64,000 nt of DNA, taken from the NCBI RefSeq assembly GCF_049116215.1, contig NZ_JAGDZB010000001.1:62001-126000 (forward strand), given 5' to 3'. Positions 23,487 to 32,375 of this stretch are shown here, piece after piece. The position numbers and the translations under genes were made by a program. Source of the DNA: Shimia sp049116215. GTDB taxonomy: Bacteria; Pseudomonadota; Alphaproteobacteria; Rhodobacterales; Rhodobacteraceae. The number at the start of each line of letters is the position of its first letter. The first letter of the stretch is position 1. Under the pieces are notes generated by a model that saw only the letters and a list, made by a program, of their open reading frames with translations, was not told the DNA's origin and ran no database searches.

Positions 23487-25139
23487 ATGCCCCACCCAAA
23501 CGCCCGCATTCCGGATTTCTGGCCCACTGGCAAAGACTGGACCTTTGACAGGCCAGATCAGCCGATTGATGTCAGCATGGATGAAGCCGTGGTCAAATGG
23601 GGTGATAGCATCGCCGTGACTTACAACGGCGCTGACTACACTTACCGTGACATCGCCAGCCGCGTAGACGCACTGGCTGGCTATCTGCAACATATCGGTC
23701 TTTCCAAAGGCGACCGCGTGCTGCTCTACACCCAGAATTGCCCACAATACATCATCAGCTTCTTCGCCATCCTGCGCGCTGGCGGCGCTGTGGTGCCAGT
23801 GAACCCGATGAACAAGCAGGCCGAGATCGACTATCTCGTCGCGGACACCGGTGCCAAAATCGCCGTCTGCGCGCTGGAGCTGTCCGAGCACATATTACCC
23901 GCCCTCAAGCGCGGCGACCTAGCCACGCTGATCGGCACCCGCATGACCGACATGGGACAAGCCGATTTTGACCTGATCCCGCCCAACCTGGCACAGGCCA
24001 TGTCTGAGCAGGACGCCGAAGCCCTCGGCATCACCGGCTTCCAATCGGCTCTAGACGCAGGCCATGTGCCCGCCCCCCGCGACGCCACAAGCGATGACCT
24101 CGCCGTCATTCCCTACAGCTCAGGCACCACCGGCCAACCCAAAGGCTGTATGCACACACATCGCACCTTTCTGGCCTCCCTCTACGCCAGCGTGATCTGG
24201 AACCCGCCACATGAAGACACCGTGCATCTCGCCGCGCTGCCCTTCTTCCACGTCACCGGCATGGTCGGCGGCATGTGCGCACCAATCCTGACCGGCGGGC
24301 GCAACGTGATCCTGCCGCGCTGGTCTTCCAAACTGGCCGCTGGCCTGATCCAACGCTACAAAATCTCCCGCTGGCGCTCGATTGCCACCATGGCGATTGA
24401 TCTGGTGAACGACCCGGATTTTGATAGCTACGACCTCTCCACCTTGGAGATGATCGGCGGCGGCGGCGCGGCCATGCCAGACGCCATAGCCAAGCGGCTT
24501 AAAGACATGACCGGTCTGGACTACATCGAAGGCTACGGCCTGTCCGAAACCATGGCCGCCACTCACATCAATCCCATGGACGCGCCCAAACGCCAATGCC
24601 TTGGCCAGCCCATTTATGAGGTCGACAGCCGCGTGATGGAAATCGGCGGCGACACCGAACTGCCCCACGGTGAAGTCGGTGAGATTGTCATGCATGCCCC
24701 GCAGAACTTCACCGGCTACTGGCAACGCCGAGACGCCACTGCCGAAGCCTTTGTGGAGATTGACGGCGTGCCGTTCTTCCGCTCCGGCGACATCGGCTAC
24801 CGCGACGCAGACGGCTACTTCTTCATGGTCGACCGCGTCAAACGCATGGTCAACGCCGCAGGCTTCAAAGTCTGGCCCGCTGAAATCGAAATGCTGATGC
24901 TGCATCATCCAGACATTGCCGAATGCTGCGTGGTCGGCGCCAAAGACGACCGCCGCGGCGAATGTGTGAAAGCCTTTGTCGTGCCCCAAACCGAGGCCCG
25001 CGACACACTCACGGAAGACGCTATCATCGCATGGTGCAAGACTCAGATGAGCGCCTACAAATGCCCCACCATCGTGGAATTCATCGACGCGTTGCCAAAA
25101 TCCGGCGTCGGCAAGGTCTTGTGGAAAGAACTCTCATGA
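23487..25139 (+). CDS. AMP-forming acyl-CoA synthetase
   Basis: 550 residues of the adenylate-forming superfamily. Phosphate loop IPYSSGTTGQPKGC, adenine-contact motif GYGLSETMAATH, hinge motif GDIGYRDADGYFFMVDR followed by VNAAGFKVWPAEIE, and the C-terminal catalytic Lys in PKSGVGKVLWKEL. It activates a carboxylic acid to its CoA thioester, feeding the neighbouring dehydrogenases, hydratases and thiolase. The acid is not readable; a medium- or long-chain fatty, aryl-alkyl or cyclic acid is possible. It is divergent from the fusion-dehydrogenase operon, and its stop overlaps a 15-codon ORF leading toward iclR. Confidence 0.92.
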   Translation: MPHPNARIPDFWPTGKDWTFDRPDQPIDVSMDEAVVKWGDSIAVTYNGADYTYRDIASRVDALAGYLQHIGLSKGDRVLLYTQNCPQYIISFFAILRAGGAVVPVNPMNKQAEIDYLVADTGAKIAVCALELSEHILPALKRGDLATLIGTRMTDMGQADFDLIPPNLAQAMSEQDAEALGITGFQSALDAGHVPAPRDATSDDLAVIPYSSGTTGQPKGCMHTHRTFLASLYASVIWNPPHEDTVHLAALPFFHVTGMVGGMCAPILTGGRNVILPRWSSKLAAGLIQRYKISRWRSIATMAIDLVNDPDFDSYDLSTLEMIGGGGAAMPDAIAKRLKDMTGLDYIEGYGLSETMAATHINPMDAPKRQCLGQPIYEVDSRVMEIGGDTELPHGEVGEIVMHAPQNFTGYWQRRDATAEAFVEIDGVPFFRSGDIGYRDADGYFFMVDRVKRMVNAAGFKVWPAEIEMLMLHHPDIAECCVVGAKDDRRGECVKAFVVPQTEARDTLTEDAIIAWCKTQMSAYKCPTIVEFIDALPKSGVGKVLWKELS

Positions 25140-25183
25140 GCGATAGAAAATTCCACCATGCGGAAATAGGCGCCTACCAATGA
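25136..25183 (+). other. 15-codon mini-ORF overlapping the synthetase stop (speculative)
   Basis: ATG at 25136 overlaps the synthetase stop (TCATGA). The mini-ORF ends at 25183 in another ATGA overlap with a 42-codon ORF (25180-25308), whose own stop overlaps the iclR start. It contains palindrome site D. Neither peptide resembles a known protein; they may only relay ribosomes or may be chance. Confidence 0.3.
25151..25165. promoter_or_regulatory. IclR-type palindrome (site D)
   Basis: TTCCAC-CAT-GCGGAA, 13 of 15 positions identical to site A, located 12 bp after the synthetase stop and 140 bp before iclR. It is a likely autoregulatory site. Confidence 0.5.
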
Positions 25184-25308
25184 GCCTCCACTTGCCTTCC
25201 CCTGCCCGGCACCGCCGGGCTGCGCCTGCCTGTCCCTCGGCAGGCGCTTTCTGCGCCCACCCAGGCAGGCGCAGCCCTCAATTATACTGCCGTGAGCTTC
25301 AACGATGA
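25180..25308 (+). other. 42-codon ORF bridging to iclR (speculative)
   Basis: Starts in an ATGA overlap with the 15-codon ORF and stops in an ATGA overlap with the iclR start. It spans the whole hairpin region. Composition is Pro/Arg/Ala/Cys-rich with no known domain and no independent ribosome site. Kept as a possible leader peptide only. Confidence 0.25.
25217..25277. repeat. Long inverted repeat with a competing inner arm upstream of iclR
   Basis: The 16-base arm GGGCTGCGCCTGCCTG (25217-25232) is perfectly complementary to 25262-25277. A second partner, GGCAGGCGC from 25239, can pair with part of the same left arm and gives a compact hairpin followed by TTTCT. The two structures exclude each other, as in an attenuator. 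It lies between the synthetase and IclR genes. Confidence 0.6.
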
Positions 25309-26129
25309 GAAAACGCACGCCCACCACCAGCGACACCCCATCTCCCGAAACAGACCGCCAGTTTGTCACCGCCCTGTCGCGCGGCTTGGATGTGCTGCGC
25401 TGCTTTCGTCCCCGCGACCGCGCGGGTCTGTCCAACCGCGACATTGCCGAGCGCACCGGTCTGCCGAACTCGACCATTTCGCGCCTGACCTACACGCTCC
25501 TGCAAACCGGCTACCTGCTTTATGATGAGCAAACCGGCCGCTACCGCATTGGTGTGCCCGCTCTGAGCCTTGGCTTTGCCTGCTTGGGCTCCTTACCCAT
25601 CCGCGACGCTGCAAAAGACCACATGCAGCGCCTCGCCGATTACGCTGGTGACGGCGTGCAAGTGGCTCTTGGCGCGCGTGACGATCACACCGTGACTTAC
25701 CTCGCCTGCGCCCGTGCAGACCACGGCATGATGTCGCTGCAACTCGGCGTTGGCTCCCGCATTTCGCTGGCCCGCTCCGCCATGGGCCGCGCCTATATCG
25801 CAGGCTGCAAACCCGAGGAACGCGCCGAAATCCTCGAAGCCTTGGCGGACCACCATGGTCCGGAGCGCTGGCCTGCCATTCTCGACGGCATTCACGCCGC
25901 TGCGGCACAGATCGCGGAAAAAGGGTTCTATGTGAACTACGGCGATTGGCACGAAGGCGTGCATTCCCTCGCCGTGCCCTTTCCAATGGCAAGCGACGCC
26001 GCACCAGACATGGCCCTAAACCTGGGTGGCCCTGCCCCCTTCCTGACCAAAGACCGCATGGAGAATGACCTTGGCCCGCGCCTGCTCGAAATCGCTAAGT
26101 CGCTGCGTCTGCACGCCACCCAAGTCTAA
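25305..26129 (+). CDS. IclR-family transcriptional regulator
   Basis: 274 residues. N-terminal winged helix-turn-helix (LSNRDIAERTGLPNSTISRLTYTLLQTGYL, residues ~45-75) and a C-terminal IclR effector domain with the usual GVQVALGARDDHTVTYLA and MGRAYIAG segments. IclR regulators bind short palindromes as dimers and sense small carboxylates or aromatics. Candidate operators of one type lie upstream of this gene, at the divergent promoter of the synthetase and fusion genes, and before the MaoC-type gene, so it is the best candidate controller of the island. Confidence 0.92.
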   Translation: MRKRTPTTSDTPSPETDRQFVTALSRGLDVLRCFRPRDRAGLSNRDIAERTGLPNSTISRLTYTLLQTGYLLYDEQTGRYRIGVPALSLGFACLGSLPIRDAAKDHMQRLADYAGDGVQVALGARDDHTVTYLACARADHGMMSLQLGVGSRISLARSAMGRAYIAGCKPEERAEILEALADHHGPERWPAILDGIHAAAAQIAEKGFYVNYGDWHEGVHSLAVPFPMASDAAPDMALNLGGPAPFLTKDRMENDLGPRLLEIAKSLRLHATQV

Positions 26130-26193
26130 AACCACTTGACGGTTTTCTTGTCCCACCCCACCGTGAGCGTCGCACTTTTGGGGAGGCAACATC

Positions 26194-26988
26194 ATGGTCA
26201 CGCTCACAGCCAAGGACATCGACACCTATCAGCAGGACGGCGTTGTCCTGATCCGCGGGCTGTTTGCAGATCACGTCGAGACACTGCGCAAAGGAGTGGA
26301 ACGCAACCTGGCAGAGCCCGGTCCTTATGCGTCTAACAACGAAAAAACAGGCCAAACCGGCCGTTTCTTTGACGACTACTGCAACTGGCAGCGCATCCCG
26401 GAATTTCAGCAGGTCATCGAAACCTCCGACGCCGCCGAAGTCGCCGCGCAACTGATGCAATCTAACACAGTCCAGATGTTCCACGACCATGTGCTGGTGA
26501 AAGAACCCGGCACCTCGATGGCCACCCCCTGGCACACCGACGGGCCGTATTATTTTGTCGAGGGCCAGCAAACCATCAGCTTCTGGTCGCCGCTTGATCC
26601 GGTGAAAGACGCCACTCTGCGTATGGTGGCGGGCAGTCACAAATGGAAAAAGCCGGTCCTGCCCACCCGCTGGGTCAGCGAGGAGAGCTTTTTCCCAGAC
26701 GAAGACACATACATGCCGATCCCCGATCCAGATGCCGAAGGCATGCGCGTGCTGGAATGGGAGATGGAACCCGGCGACGCCGTGGCCTTCAACTACCACA
26801 TCCTGCATGGCGCGCGGGGCAACATCGCCACTCAACGCCGCCGCGCCTTTTCCCTGCGCCTGCTTGGCGACGACGCGCGTTACGTCGAGCGCCCCGGCCC
26901 CACCTCGCCGCCTTTCCCAGGACACGACATGACCAAAGGCCAAAAGCTGCGCGAAGACTGGTTCCCAATGCTATGGCCACGCCCCTAA
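26194..26988 (+). CDS. Phytanoyl-CoA dioxygenase-like Fe(II)/2-oxoglutarate oxygenase
   Basis: 264 residues, GGGGAGG before the ATG at 26194. Cupin-fold PhyH-family enzyme: the iron facial triad is His114, Asp116 (WHTDGPYYF) and His205 (HILHGARGN), with a 2-oxoglutarate-binding Arg in the RRRAFSLRLL segment. It would hydroxylate an acyl-CoA, a free acid or a small metabolite. Position after iclR in the same direction suggests it oxidises the island's substrate or removes a branch that blocks beta-oxidation; PhyH family members vary widely, so this is inference. Confidence 0.88.
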   Translation: MVTLTAKDIDTYQQDGVVLIRGLFADHVETLRKGVERNLAEPGPYASNNEKTGQTGRFFDDYCNWQRIPEFQQVIETSDAAEVAAQLMQSNTVQMFHDHVLVKEPGTSMATPWHTDGPYYFVEGQQTISFWSPLDPVKDATLRMVAGSHKWKKPVLPTRWVSEESFFPDEDTYMPIPDPDAEGMRVLEWEMEPGDAVAFNYHILHGARGNIATQRRRAFSLRLLGDDARYVERPGPTSPPFPGHDMTKGQKLREDWFPMLWPRP

Positions 26989-27087
26989 AATCAATCCTAG
27001 GCAAAACACTCCAAAGCTCTATTCTCGTCAAAGGTTTGTCAGGGTTTTTCTGAAACCCTGCCGCCAGACAGAACAGGGACACATTTT

Positions 27088-27672
27088 ATGAAGCTTTTTG
27101 CCGTTGGCCTTTTGGCCTTCACCGCCAACACCACCGCCCCATCGCAAGCGCCCACCAACAACGCGCCCGCGCCAACGCCAGTGGACAGCGGCTATTGGGA
27201 ATACGGCTCCTGGCGCGTGTTTGCCGAAACCATCGACACCGGCGAAGACCTGCGCCGCACCTGCACCGCGCTCACCGGTGGGGATGGCGAGCCTTCCCTG
27301 AGCATCGAAATCAGCAACGGCGACGGCGGTCCACCAGACTTTTTCCCGGGCGTCTCGATCAGCGAGCACGCCATTCGCGGCTACCCAACCGTGATGCAGG
27401 AGGGGCAACCTGTTTACATCCGGTTTGATGATGAAGACAGCATGGACGCTGTGGTCAGCGGGTATTTTGACGAAGACGGCTTTGCACACGCCTTTTTCCG
27501 CTTTGACCATCCCGACAGTCAATGGGTGCTGCGCGCCATGCGCAAAAACCACCAACTCGACGCAGTTGTTGGCGGCCATGTGTTTTCCAGTTTTTTCCTC
27601 GACGGTTTCACCGCCGCTTATGTGAAAGCCATGGACGAATGTGGCTTCACCGGTGCGGGCGTGGTGGACTGA
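27088..27672 (+). CDS. Hypothetical exported acidic protein
   Basis: 194 residues. A short hydrophobic N-terminus (KLFAVGLLAFTANTTA) followed by a Pro/Ala/Thr-rich spacer looks like a signal peptide plus linker. The mature part is acidic (many D and E), with a WRVFAETIDTGEDLRRTC segment and two Cys near the ends that could form one disulfide. The overall layout faintly recalls invasion-associated locus B-type periplasmic proteins, but I cannot assign it. A strong terminator follows at 27683. Confidence 0.65.
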   Translation: MKLFAVGLLAFTANTTAPSQAPTNNAPAPTPVDSGYWEYGSWRVFAETIDTGEDLRRTCTALTGGDGEPSLSIEISNGDGGPPDFFPGVSISEHAIRGYPTVMQEGQPVYIRFDDEDSMDAVVSGYFDEDGFAHAFFRFDHPDSQWVLRAMRKNHQLDAVVGGHVFSSFFLDGFTAAYVKAMDECGFTGAGVVD

Positions 27673-27682
27673 GTCCAAATAA

Positions 27683-27714
27683 AAACGGCCCCGCCCAATA
27701 AGGCGAGGCCGTTT
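27683..27714. terminator. Bidirectional terminator
   Basis: AAACGGCC / GGCCGTTT outer stem with an inner CGCC/GGCG pair, between the convergent hypothetical gene and the YqeY gene. Confidence 0.85.
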
Positions 27715-27733
27715 CAAATCTCAAGCGATCATC

Positions 27734-28204
27734 TTAGCCGTTGGCGAGCTGGTCTTTCACCATCGGGCCGACTTTGCCAAAATCCATCTGGCCGGTGTAT
27801 TTCGCCTTCAACGCGCCCATGACCTTGCCCATGTCGCGAATGGACTCTGCGCCCACCTCAGCCACCGCCGCTTTCACCGCCTCGACAATCTCGTCATCGC
27901 TCAGCTGCTTGGGCAGGAATTCCTCGATGATGGTGATCTCAGACAGTTCCCGTTCTGCCAAATCCAATCGCCCACCTTCTTCATAGGTACGCGCACTTTC
28001 CTGACGTTGTTTCACCATCTTGGCGAGAATCGACAGGATATCTGCATCCGACACGCCGCTGCTGCCTTCTTCGCCTTCGCCCCGCGCCGCAATGTCCCGA
28101 TCCTTGATCGCAGCCATGATCAGGCGCAAAGTGGAGAGCCGGTCCGCCGCGCGGTCACGCATCGCCTGTTTCAGCGCGCTGTTGATGTCTTCTCTGAGTG
28201 CCAT
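27734..28204 (-). CDS. GatB/YqeY domain-containing protein
   Basis: 156 residues from the ATG at 28204 (after AAGAAG); a start at 28216 would add four residues. All-helical YqeY protein: LREDINSALKQAMRDRAADRLSTLRLI at the start and MGKVMGALKAKYTGQMDFGKVGPMVK at the end, the latter resembling the tail domain of GatB that contacts tRNA. Function of free-standing YqeY is not firmly known; a role in tRNA-dependent amidation or translation is presumed. Divergent from carA; a weak TTGCGA / TATAAG promoter-like pair lies 40-65 bp upstream of its start. Confidence 0.9.
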   Translation of the reverse strand: MALREDINSALKQAMRDRAADRLSTLRLIMAAIKDRDIAARGEGEEGSSGVSDADILSILAKMVKQRQESARTYEEGGRLDLAERELSEITIIEEFLPKQLSDDEIVEAVKAAVAEVGAESIRDMGKVMGALKAKYTGQMDFGKVGPMVKDQLANG

Positions 28205-28386
28205 TCTTCTTGCCAATTGCTGTCAAACATAAGCATGAGACCTTATATAAACGCCCCGCGACTCGCAACCATCGCATTTTTTGAAGAAGCCCTTTAAAAT
28301 AAGGGGTCACTGAGAATGCACATCTGCTTGACGCCCGTCGCCCGCCGACATATGCATCGGCCAATTTGCCAGCCGGAGACTCGCCC

Positions 28387-29541
28387 ATGACCGCCTCGAC
28401 CCCCGATCACCCGACCGCCTGCCTCGCTCTTGCTGATGGCACTCTGTTTTACGGACGTGGCTTTGGCGCCACCGGCGAAACAGTTGCGGAACTCTGCTTT
28501 AACACCGCCATGACCGGTTATCAGGAAATCATGACCGACCCGTCTTATGCCGGTCAGGTTGTGACCTTCACCTTCCCGCACATCGGCAACACCGGTGTCA
28601 CACCGGAAGATGACGAAACCGCGGATCCCGTTGCCGCTGGCATGGTGGTGAAGTGGGATCCAACGACACCTTCGAGCTGGCGCTCCGTGAACACCCTGTC
28701 TGACTGGTTGGCTTCCCGTGGCCGCATCGCCATTGGCGGTGTCGACACCCGTCGCCTGACCCGCGCCATCCGTCAGCAAGGTTCGCCGCACGTGGCACTG
28801 GCCCACAACCCGGATGGCGAATTTGACACTGAGGCGCTGGTCGCCAAAGCCCGCGCCTTCTCCGGTCTGGAAGGTCTGGACCTGGCCAAAGAAGTCACTT
28901 GTGCGCAAAGCTACCACTGGAACGAGATGCGGTGGGCATGGCCGGATGGCTACCCTAAGTTGACCGATCCCAAGCACAAAGTTGTGGCCGTCGACTTTGG
29001 CGCCAAGCGCAACATCCTGCGTTGCTTGGCCTCTGTGGGTTGTGACGTCACCGTCCTGCCAGCCACCGCCACCGCCGAAGAAGTGCTCGCGCATGGCCCG
29101 GATGGTGTGTTCCTCTCCAATGGCCCAGGCGACCCTGCGGCAACAGGCGAATATGCTGTGCCGATGATCCAAGAGGTTCTGAAAGCTGACATTCCGGTGT
29201 TTGGCATCTGCCTTGGTCACCAGATGCTGGCGCTCGCGCTGGGGGCAAAGACCGTGAAAATGAACCACGGTCACCATGGTGCAAACCACCCTGTGAAAGA
29301 CCATGACACCGGCAAAGTGGAAATCACCTCGATGAACCACGGCTTTGCGGTCGACGCTCAAACCCTGCCCGAAGGTGTGGTGGAATCCCACGTCTCCCTG
29401 TTTGACGGCTCCAACTGCGGCATCCGCCTCGCAGACAAGCCGGTGTTCTCCGTACAGCACCACCCGGAGGCCTCCCCCGGCCCACAGGACAGCTTCTACC
29501 TGTTTGAGAACTTCGCCGCAGCCATGGCAGCGCGCGCCTGA
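28387..29541 (+). CDS. carA: Carbamoyl-phosphate synthase small (glutaminase) subunit
   Basis: 384 residues from the ATG at 28387, preceded by GGAG; an in-frame start at 28366 lacks a site. CarA hydrolyses glutamine and channels ammonia to CarB for carbamoyl phosphate, used in arginine and pyrimidine synthesis. N-terminal CPSase domain (DGTLFYGRGFGATGETVAEL) and class I glutamine amidotransferase domain with nucleophile Cys in FGICLGHQM and His/Glu in HHPEASPG. carB is not in the window. Terminated by a hairpin at 29563. Confidence 0.96.
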   Translation: MTASTPDHPTACLALADGTLFYGRGFGATGETVAELCFNTAMTGYQEIMTDPSYAGQVVTFTFPHIGNTGVTPEDDETADPVAAGMVVKWDPTTPSSWRSVNTLSDWLASRGRIAIGGVDTRRLTRAIRQQGSPHVALAHNPDGEFDTEALVAKARAFSGLEGLDLAKEVTCAQSYHWNEMRWAWPDGYPKLTDPKHKVVAVDFGAKRNILRCLASVGCDVTVLPATATAEEVLAHGPDGVFLSNGPGDPAATGEYAVPMIQEVLKADIPVFGICLGHQMLALALGAKTVKMNHGHHGANHPVKDHDTGKVEITSMNHGFAVDAQTLPEGVVESHVSLFDGSNCGIRLADKPVFSVQHHPEASPGPQDSFYLFENFAAAMAARA

Positions 29542-29562
29542 TCCTCAGGTATGGAAATCCAG

Positions 29563-29589
29563 ACGTATGGCGGCGTGCCCGCCATACGT
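29563..29589 (+). terminator. Terminator after carA
   Basis: Perfect 11-bp stem ACGTATGGCGG / CCGCCATACGT with a 5-base loop, 22 bp after the carA stop, followed by TAACTTT. Confidence 0.75.
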
Positions 29590-29654
29590 TAACTTTGCAT
29601 TAACCATACACGCACAGGCTAAAACGGTGTATTTTAGCGAGTTAGGTGTGCGGT

Positions 29655-31610
29655 ATGGCCACCACGCCTCTTCAGCAGTCTCTTCAACGACATCAACCGC
29701 AGGACGCGGCGCGGCTGCCTTTGGCCCGCGCCTTGATCGAGGCAGGTTTGGTCACCCCGTGGCAGCTGTTCTTCGCCTTGCGCTGTCAGTCTTCCTGGAA
29801 TGCCACCCTAACCGAAATCCTGACCGCCCAGGGCTGGGTCACAAATGCAGCTTTTCACAGCTTCAAAGCCCAATCCGAAGACCTGCGTCAGGTCGATCTT
29901 ACCCGCACGCCGCCCTCGGCCTCTGCGGCGGACCTGTTGCCGCCCGCCTTCTGTCTCAAACACAACGTGCTGCCTTGGGTCAAAATTGGCGACACCGTTA
30001 TTTTGGTCACCGGCCGCGCCGATCATCTCGATGACCTGCGCGCGGTCCTGCCCGCCCATCTGCGCGAGGCACTTTTTGCGCTCACCGATGCCAAACAGCT
30101 GCAAGCGCATATCGCTCTGCATCACCGCCGCGCCCTGACCGAAGCCGCCGAGTCGTCTGTGCCGGAAACTGAGAGTTGCCGCCGCTTTGCCCACGGTGCT
30201 GTCCTGCGTCATTGCCTGTTTGTTTGCCTGTTGCTCCTGCTCGTGGTTGCTGCCGTGCCCGTCCCCAACCTGGCGCTGCACTTGCTTACCTGGTGGACCA
30301 TTGTCACCCTGATCGCCGCCACCAGCATGCGCATCGCGGCCCTCTGCTTTCACCTCTGGCCCAAAGGGGGGACACTGCCGGCCCCAACCTTACGCTGGTC
30401 CGCCGCCGCGCCATTTACCCTGCCTGCCCACCTAACCCGCAACGGTCGTCGCGCCCGCCTGCCACGCATCTCCATGATGGTGCCACTGTATCGAGAAACC
30501 GAAATCGCCACCGCCCTGATCCGCCGTCTCACGCGGCTGACCTATCCACGCGCCTTGCTCGACGTGGTGTTGGTCCTCGAAGAGAAAGACCAGCTCACCC
30601 AAGCCACCGTCGCCCAAACCCGTCTGCCGCGCTGGATGCGCGTTGTCGAGGTGCCCACCGGCTCCGGCATCACCACCAAACCGCGCGCGCTCAACTACGC
30701 TCTGCCATTTTGCCGGGGGGAGATCATTGGCATCTGGGACGCCGAAGACGCCCCCGCCCCGGACCAATTGGAGCAAGTGGCGTATCATTTTGCCCATGCC
30801 GCCTCAGACGTTGCCTGCCTGCAAGGCGTTCTGGACTATTACAACCCTTACACCAACTGGCTCTCTCGCTGCTTTGCCATTGAGTATGCCGCTTGGTTTC
30901 GACTGGTGCTGCCCGCGTTAAAGCGCCTGCGGCTTCCAATCCCTCTGGGCGGCACCACACTGTTTTTGCGCCGCAGTGTCATCGAGGAAGTTGGCGGCTG
31001 GGACAGCCACAACGTCACCGAAGACGCCGATCTTGGTATACGCCTTGCTCGACGCGGATATTGCACGGTGCTCATTCCCACCGTCACCAAAGAGGAGGCC
31101 AACTGTCATGTTATTCCCTGGATCCGGCAGCGATCCCGCTGGCTCAAAGGCTACATGGCCACCTACATTGTCCATATGCGCAGCCCGCTGCGATTGTGGC
31201 ACGAGCTCGGGTCGCGCCAATTTTTGGGGTTTCAAGTGCTGTTTCTCTGCACGATCAGCCAGTTTCTCCTGGCGCCCTTTCTATGGCTTCTATGGGGCGC
31301 GGCCTTTGGCCTGCCACATCCCCTGACTGACATCCTACAGCGGGAAACGCTATTGATCCTCGCAACAACCCTATTGCTGTCCGGCACCACCAACGGCGCA
31401 ATCTGGATCACAGCCGTGCAAAAAAGCAACCGTCCCCGCCTCTACCCGTGGATCCTATCTATGCTGCTATATTTTCCACTGGCCACCCTGGCGGCATACA
31501 AAGGTCTGATCGAAATGGTCCTCGCCCCATTCTACTGGGACAAAACCAGCCACGGCAAAACCGCCGAGGCCGTCGACCACGGCACCTGTCACGCCAGCGA
31601 AACCGGCTGA
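29655..31610 (+). CDS. XagB-like family 2 glycosyltransferase with N-terminal GspE/MshEN-type domain
   Basis: 651 residues. Residues ~20-150 contain paired helical repeats (ALIEAGLVTPWQLFFAL, then LTEILTAQGWVTNAAF) like the N-terminal domain of type II secretion ATPases, a module that in MshE binds c-di-GMP. Two membrane helices (~185-225) precede a GT2 catalytic domain with VLVLEEKD, the metal site in IWDAEDAPAPDQ, TEDADLGIRL and QRSRWLKG, typical of processive polysaccharide synthases. Further helices follow at the C-terminus. It probably makes or exports an exopolysaccharide at the inner membrane. The stop directly abuts the convergent GntR gene. Confidence 0.88.
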   Translation: MATTPLQQSLQRHQPQDAARLPLARALIEAGLVTPWQLFFALRCQSSWNATLTEILTAQGWVTNAAFHSFKAQSEDLRQVDLTRTPPSASAADLLPPAFCLKHNVLPWVKIGDTVILVTGRADHLDDLRAVLPAHLREALFALTDAKQLQAHIALHHRRALTEAAESSVPETESCRRFAHGAVLRHCLFVCLLLLLVVAAVPVPNLALHLLTWWTIVTLIAATSMRIAALCFHLWPKGGTLPAPTLRWSAAAPFTLPAHLTRNGRRARLPRISMMVPLYRETEIATALIRRLTRLTYPRALLDVVLVLEEKDQLTQATVAQTRLPRWMRVVEVPTGSGITTKPRALNYALPFCRGEIIGIWDAEDAPAPDQLEQVAYHFAHAASDVACLQGVLDYYNPYTNWLSRCFAIEYAAWFRLVLPALKRLRLPIPLGGTTLFLRRSVIEEVGGWDSHNVTEDADLGIRLARRGYCTVLIPTVTKEEANCHVIPWIRQRSRWLKGYMATYIVHMRSPLRLWHELGSRQFLGFQVLFLCTISQFLLAPFLWLLWGAAFGLPHPLTDILQRETLLILATTLLLSGTTNGAIWITAVQKSNRPRLYPWILSMLLYFPLATLAAYKGLIEMVLAPFYWDKTSHGKTAEAVDHGTCHASETG

Positions 31611-32249
31611 TCAGTCAGAGTTTTCCTGCTTCAGACGGGTCACAAAGGCCGTCGAGATATGCGCCCGCAAGGCCGCGTCCGCCGCATCGCCATCGCGTGC
31701 CGTGATCGCATCGACAATCGCCTGATGCTCCACCAACGTGTCCTCACCGCGCCCTTCCACTGCAATTGAAGTGGTCGCCATCAACGCCATCGAGCGATGC
31801 ACTAAATCCAACTGCTGCACCAGATAACGGTTGTGGCTCGCCAGATGGATCTGCTTATGAAACCGCCGGTTAGAGCGCGCCAAAGCCGACGGATCATCCA
31901 CCCGTTGCTGATCTTCATTGACCATATCCTGCAACACCTGCACCTCTTCAGTGGTTGCATGATGCGCCGCCAATCGCGCGGCCAAACCCTCAAGCTCCCC
32001 GCGCACCACATAGAGCTCCGCCATCTGGTTGTGATCCAGCGAGTTCACAATCAAGCTGCGCCCGTCCCGCGCCAACAAGGATTGCGTCTCCAGCCGCTGC
32101 AAAGCTTCGCGGATCGGGGTGCGCGACATGCCAAACCGCTCCGCCAGATCGCTCTCCACCAGCCGATCCCCCGGCTTGTACACCCCCACATCAATCGCTT
32201 CCAAGATCAGCGTATAGGCATCTTTGTTTGGGCGTGTCGTCTGCGACAT
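31611..32249 (-). CDS. GntR-family regulator, FCD subfamily
   Basis: 212 residues. N-terminal winged helix (KPGDRLVESDLAERFGMSRTPIREALQRLE) and an all-helical FCD effector domain with the metal/ligand-binding Asp and His residues in NRRFHKQIHLASHN and LVEHQAIVDAI. FCD regulators generally sense organic acids. Its target is not obvious: neighbours are a glycosyltransferase (convergent) and a HAD phosphatase (divergent, 126 bp away). Confidence 0.92.
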   Translation of the reverse strand: MSQTTRPNKDAYTLILEAIDVGVYKPGDRLVESDLAERFGMSRTPIREALQRLETQSLLARDGRSLIVNSLDHNQMAELYVVRGELEGLAARLAAHHATTEEVQVLQDMVNEDQQRVDDPSALARSNRRFHKQIHLASHNRYLVQQLDLVHRSMALMATTSIAVEGRGEDTLVEHQAIVDAITARDGDAADAALRAHISTAFVTRLKQENSD

Positions 32250-32375
32250 GTGGCGCGGTCCTTTATTGTCTTGCAGGCCAGACTACGCGCTGCGCCAATT
32301 GATGCAACCCCGACGGCACAATGGAGAATCTGTTTCCCCGTTGCGCCAGACCACCGCCCCGCGTATCACCCACCT

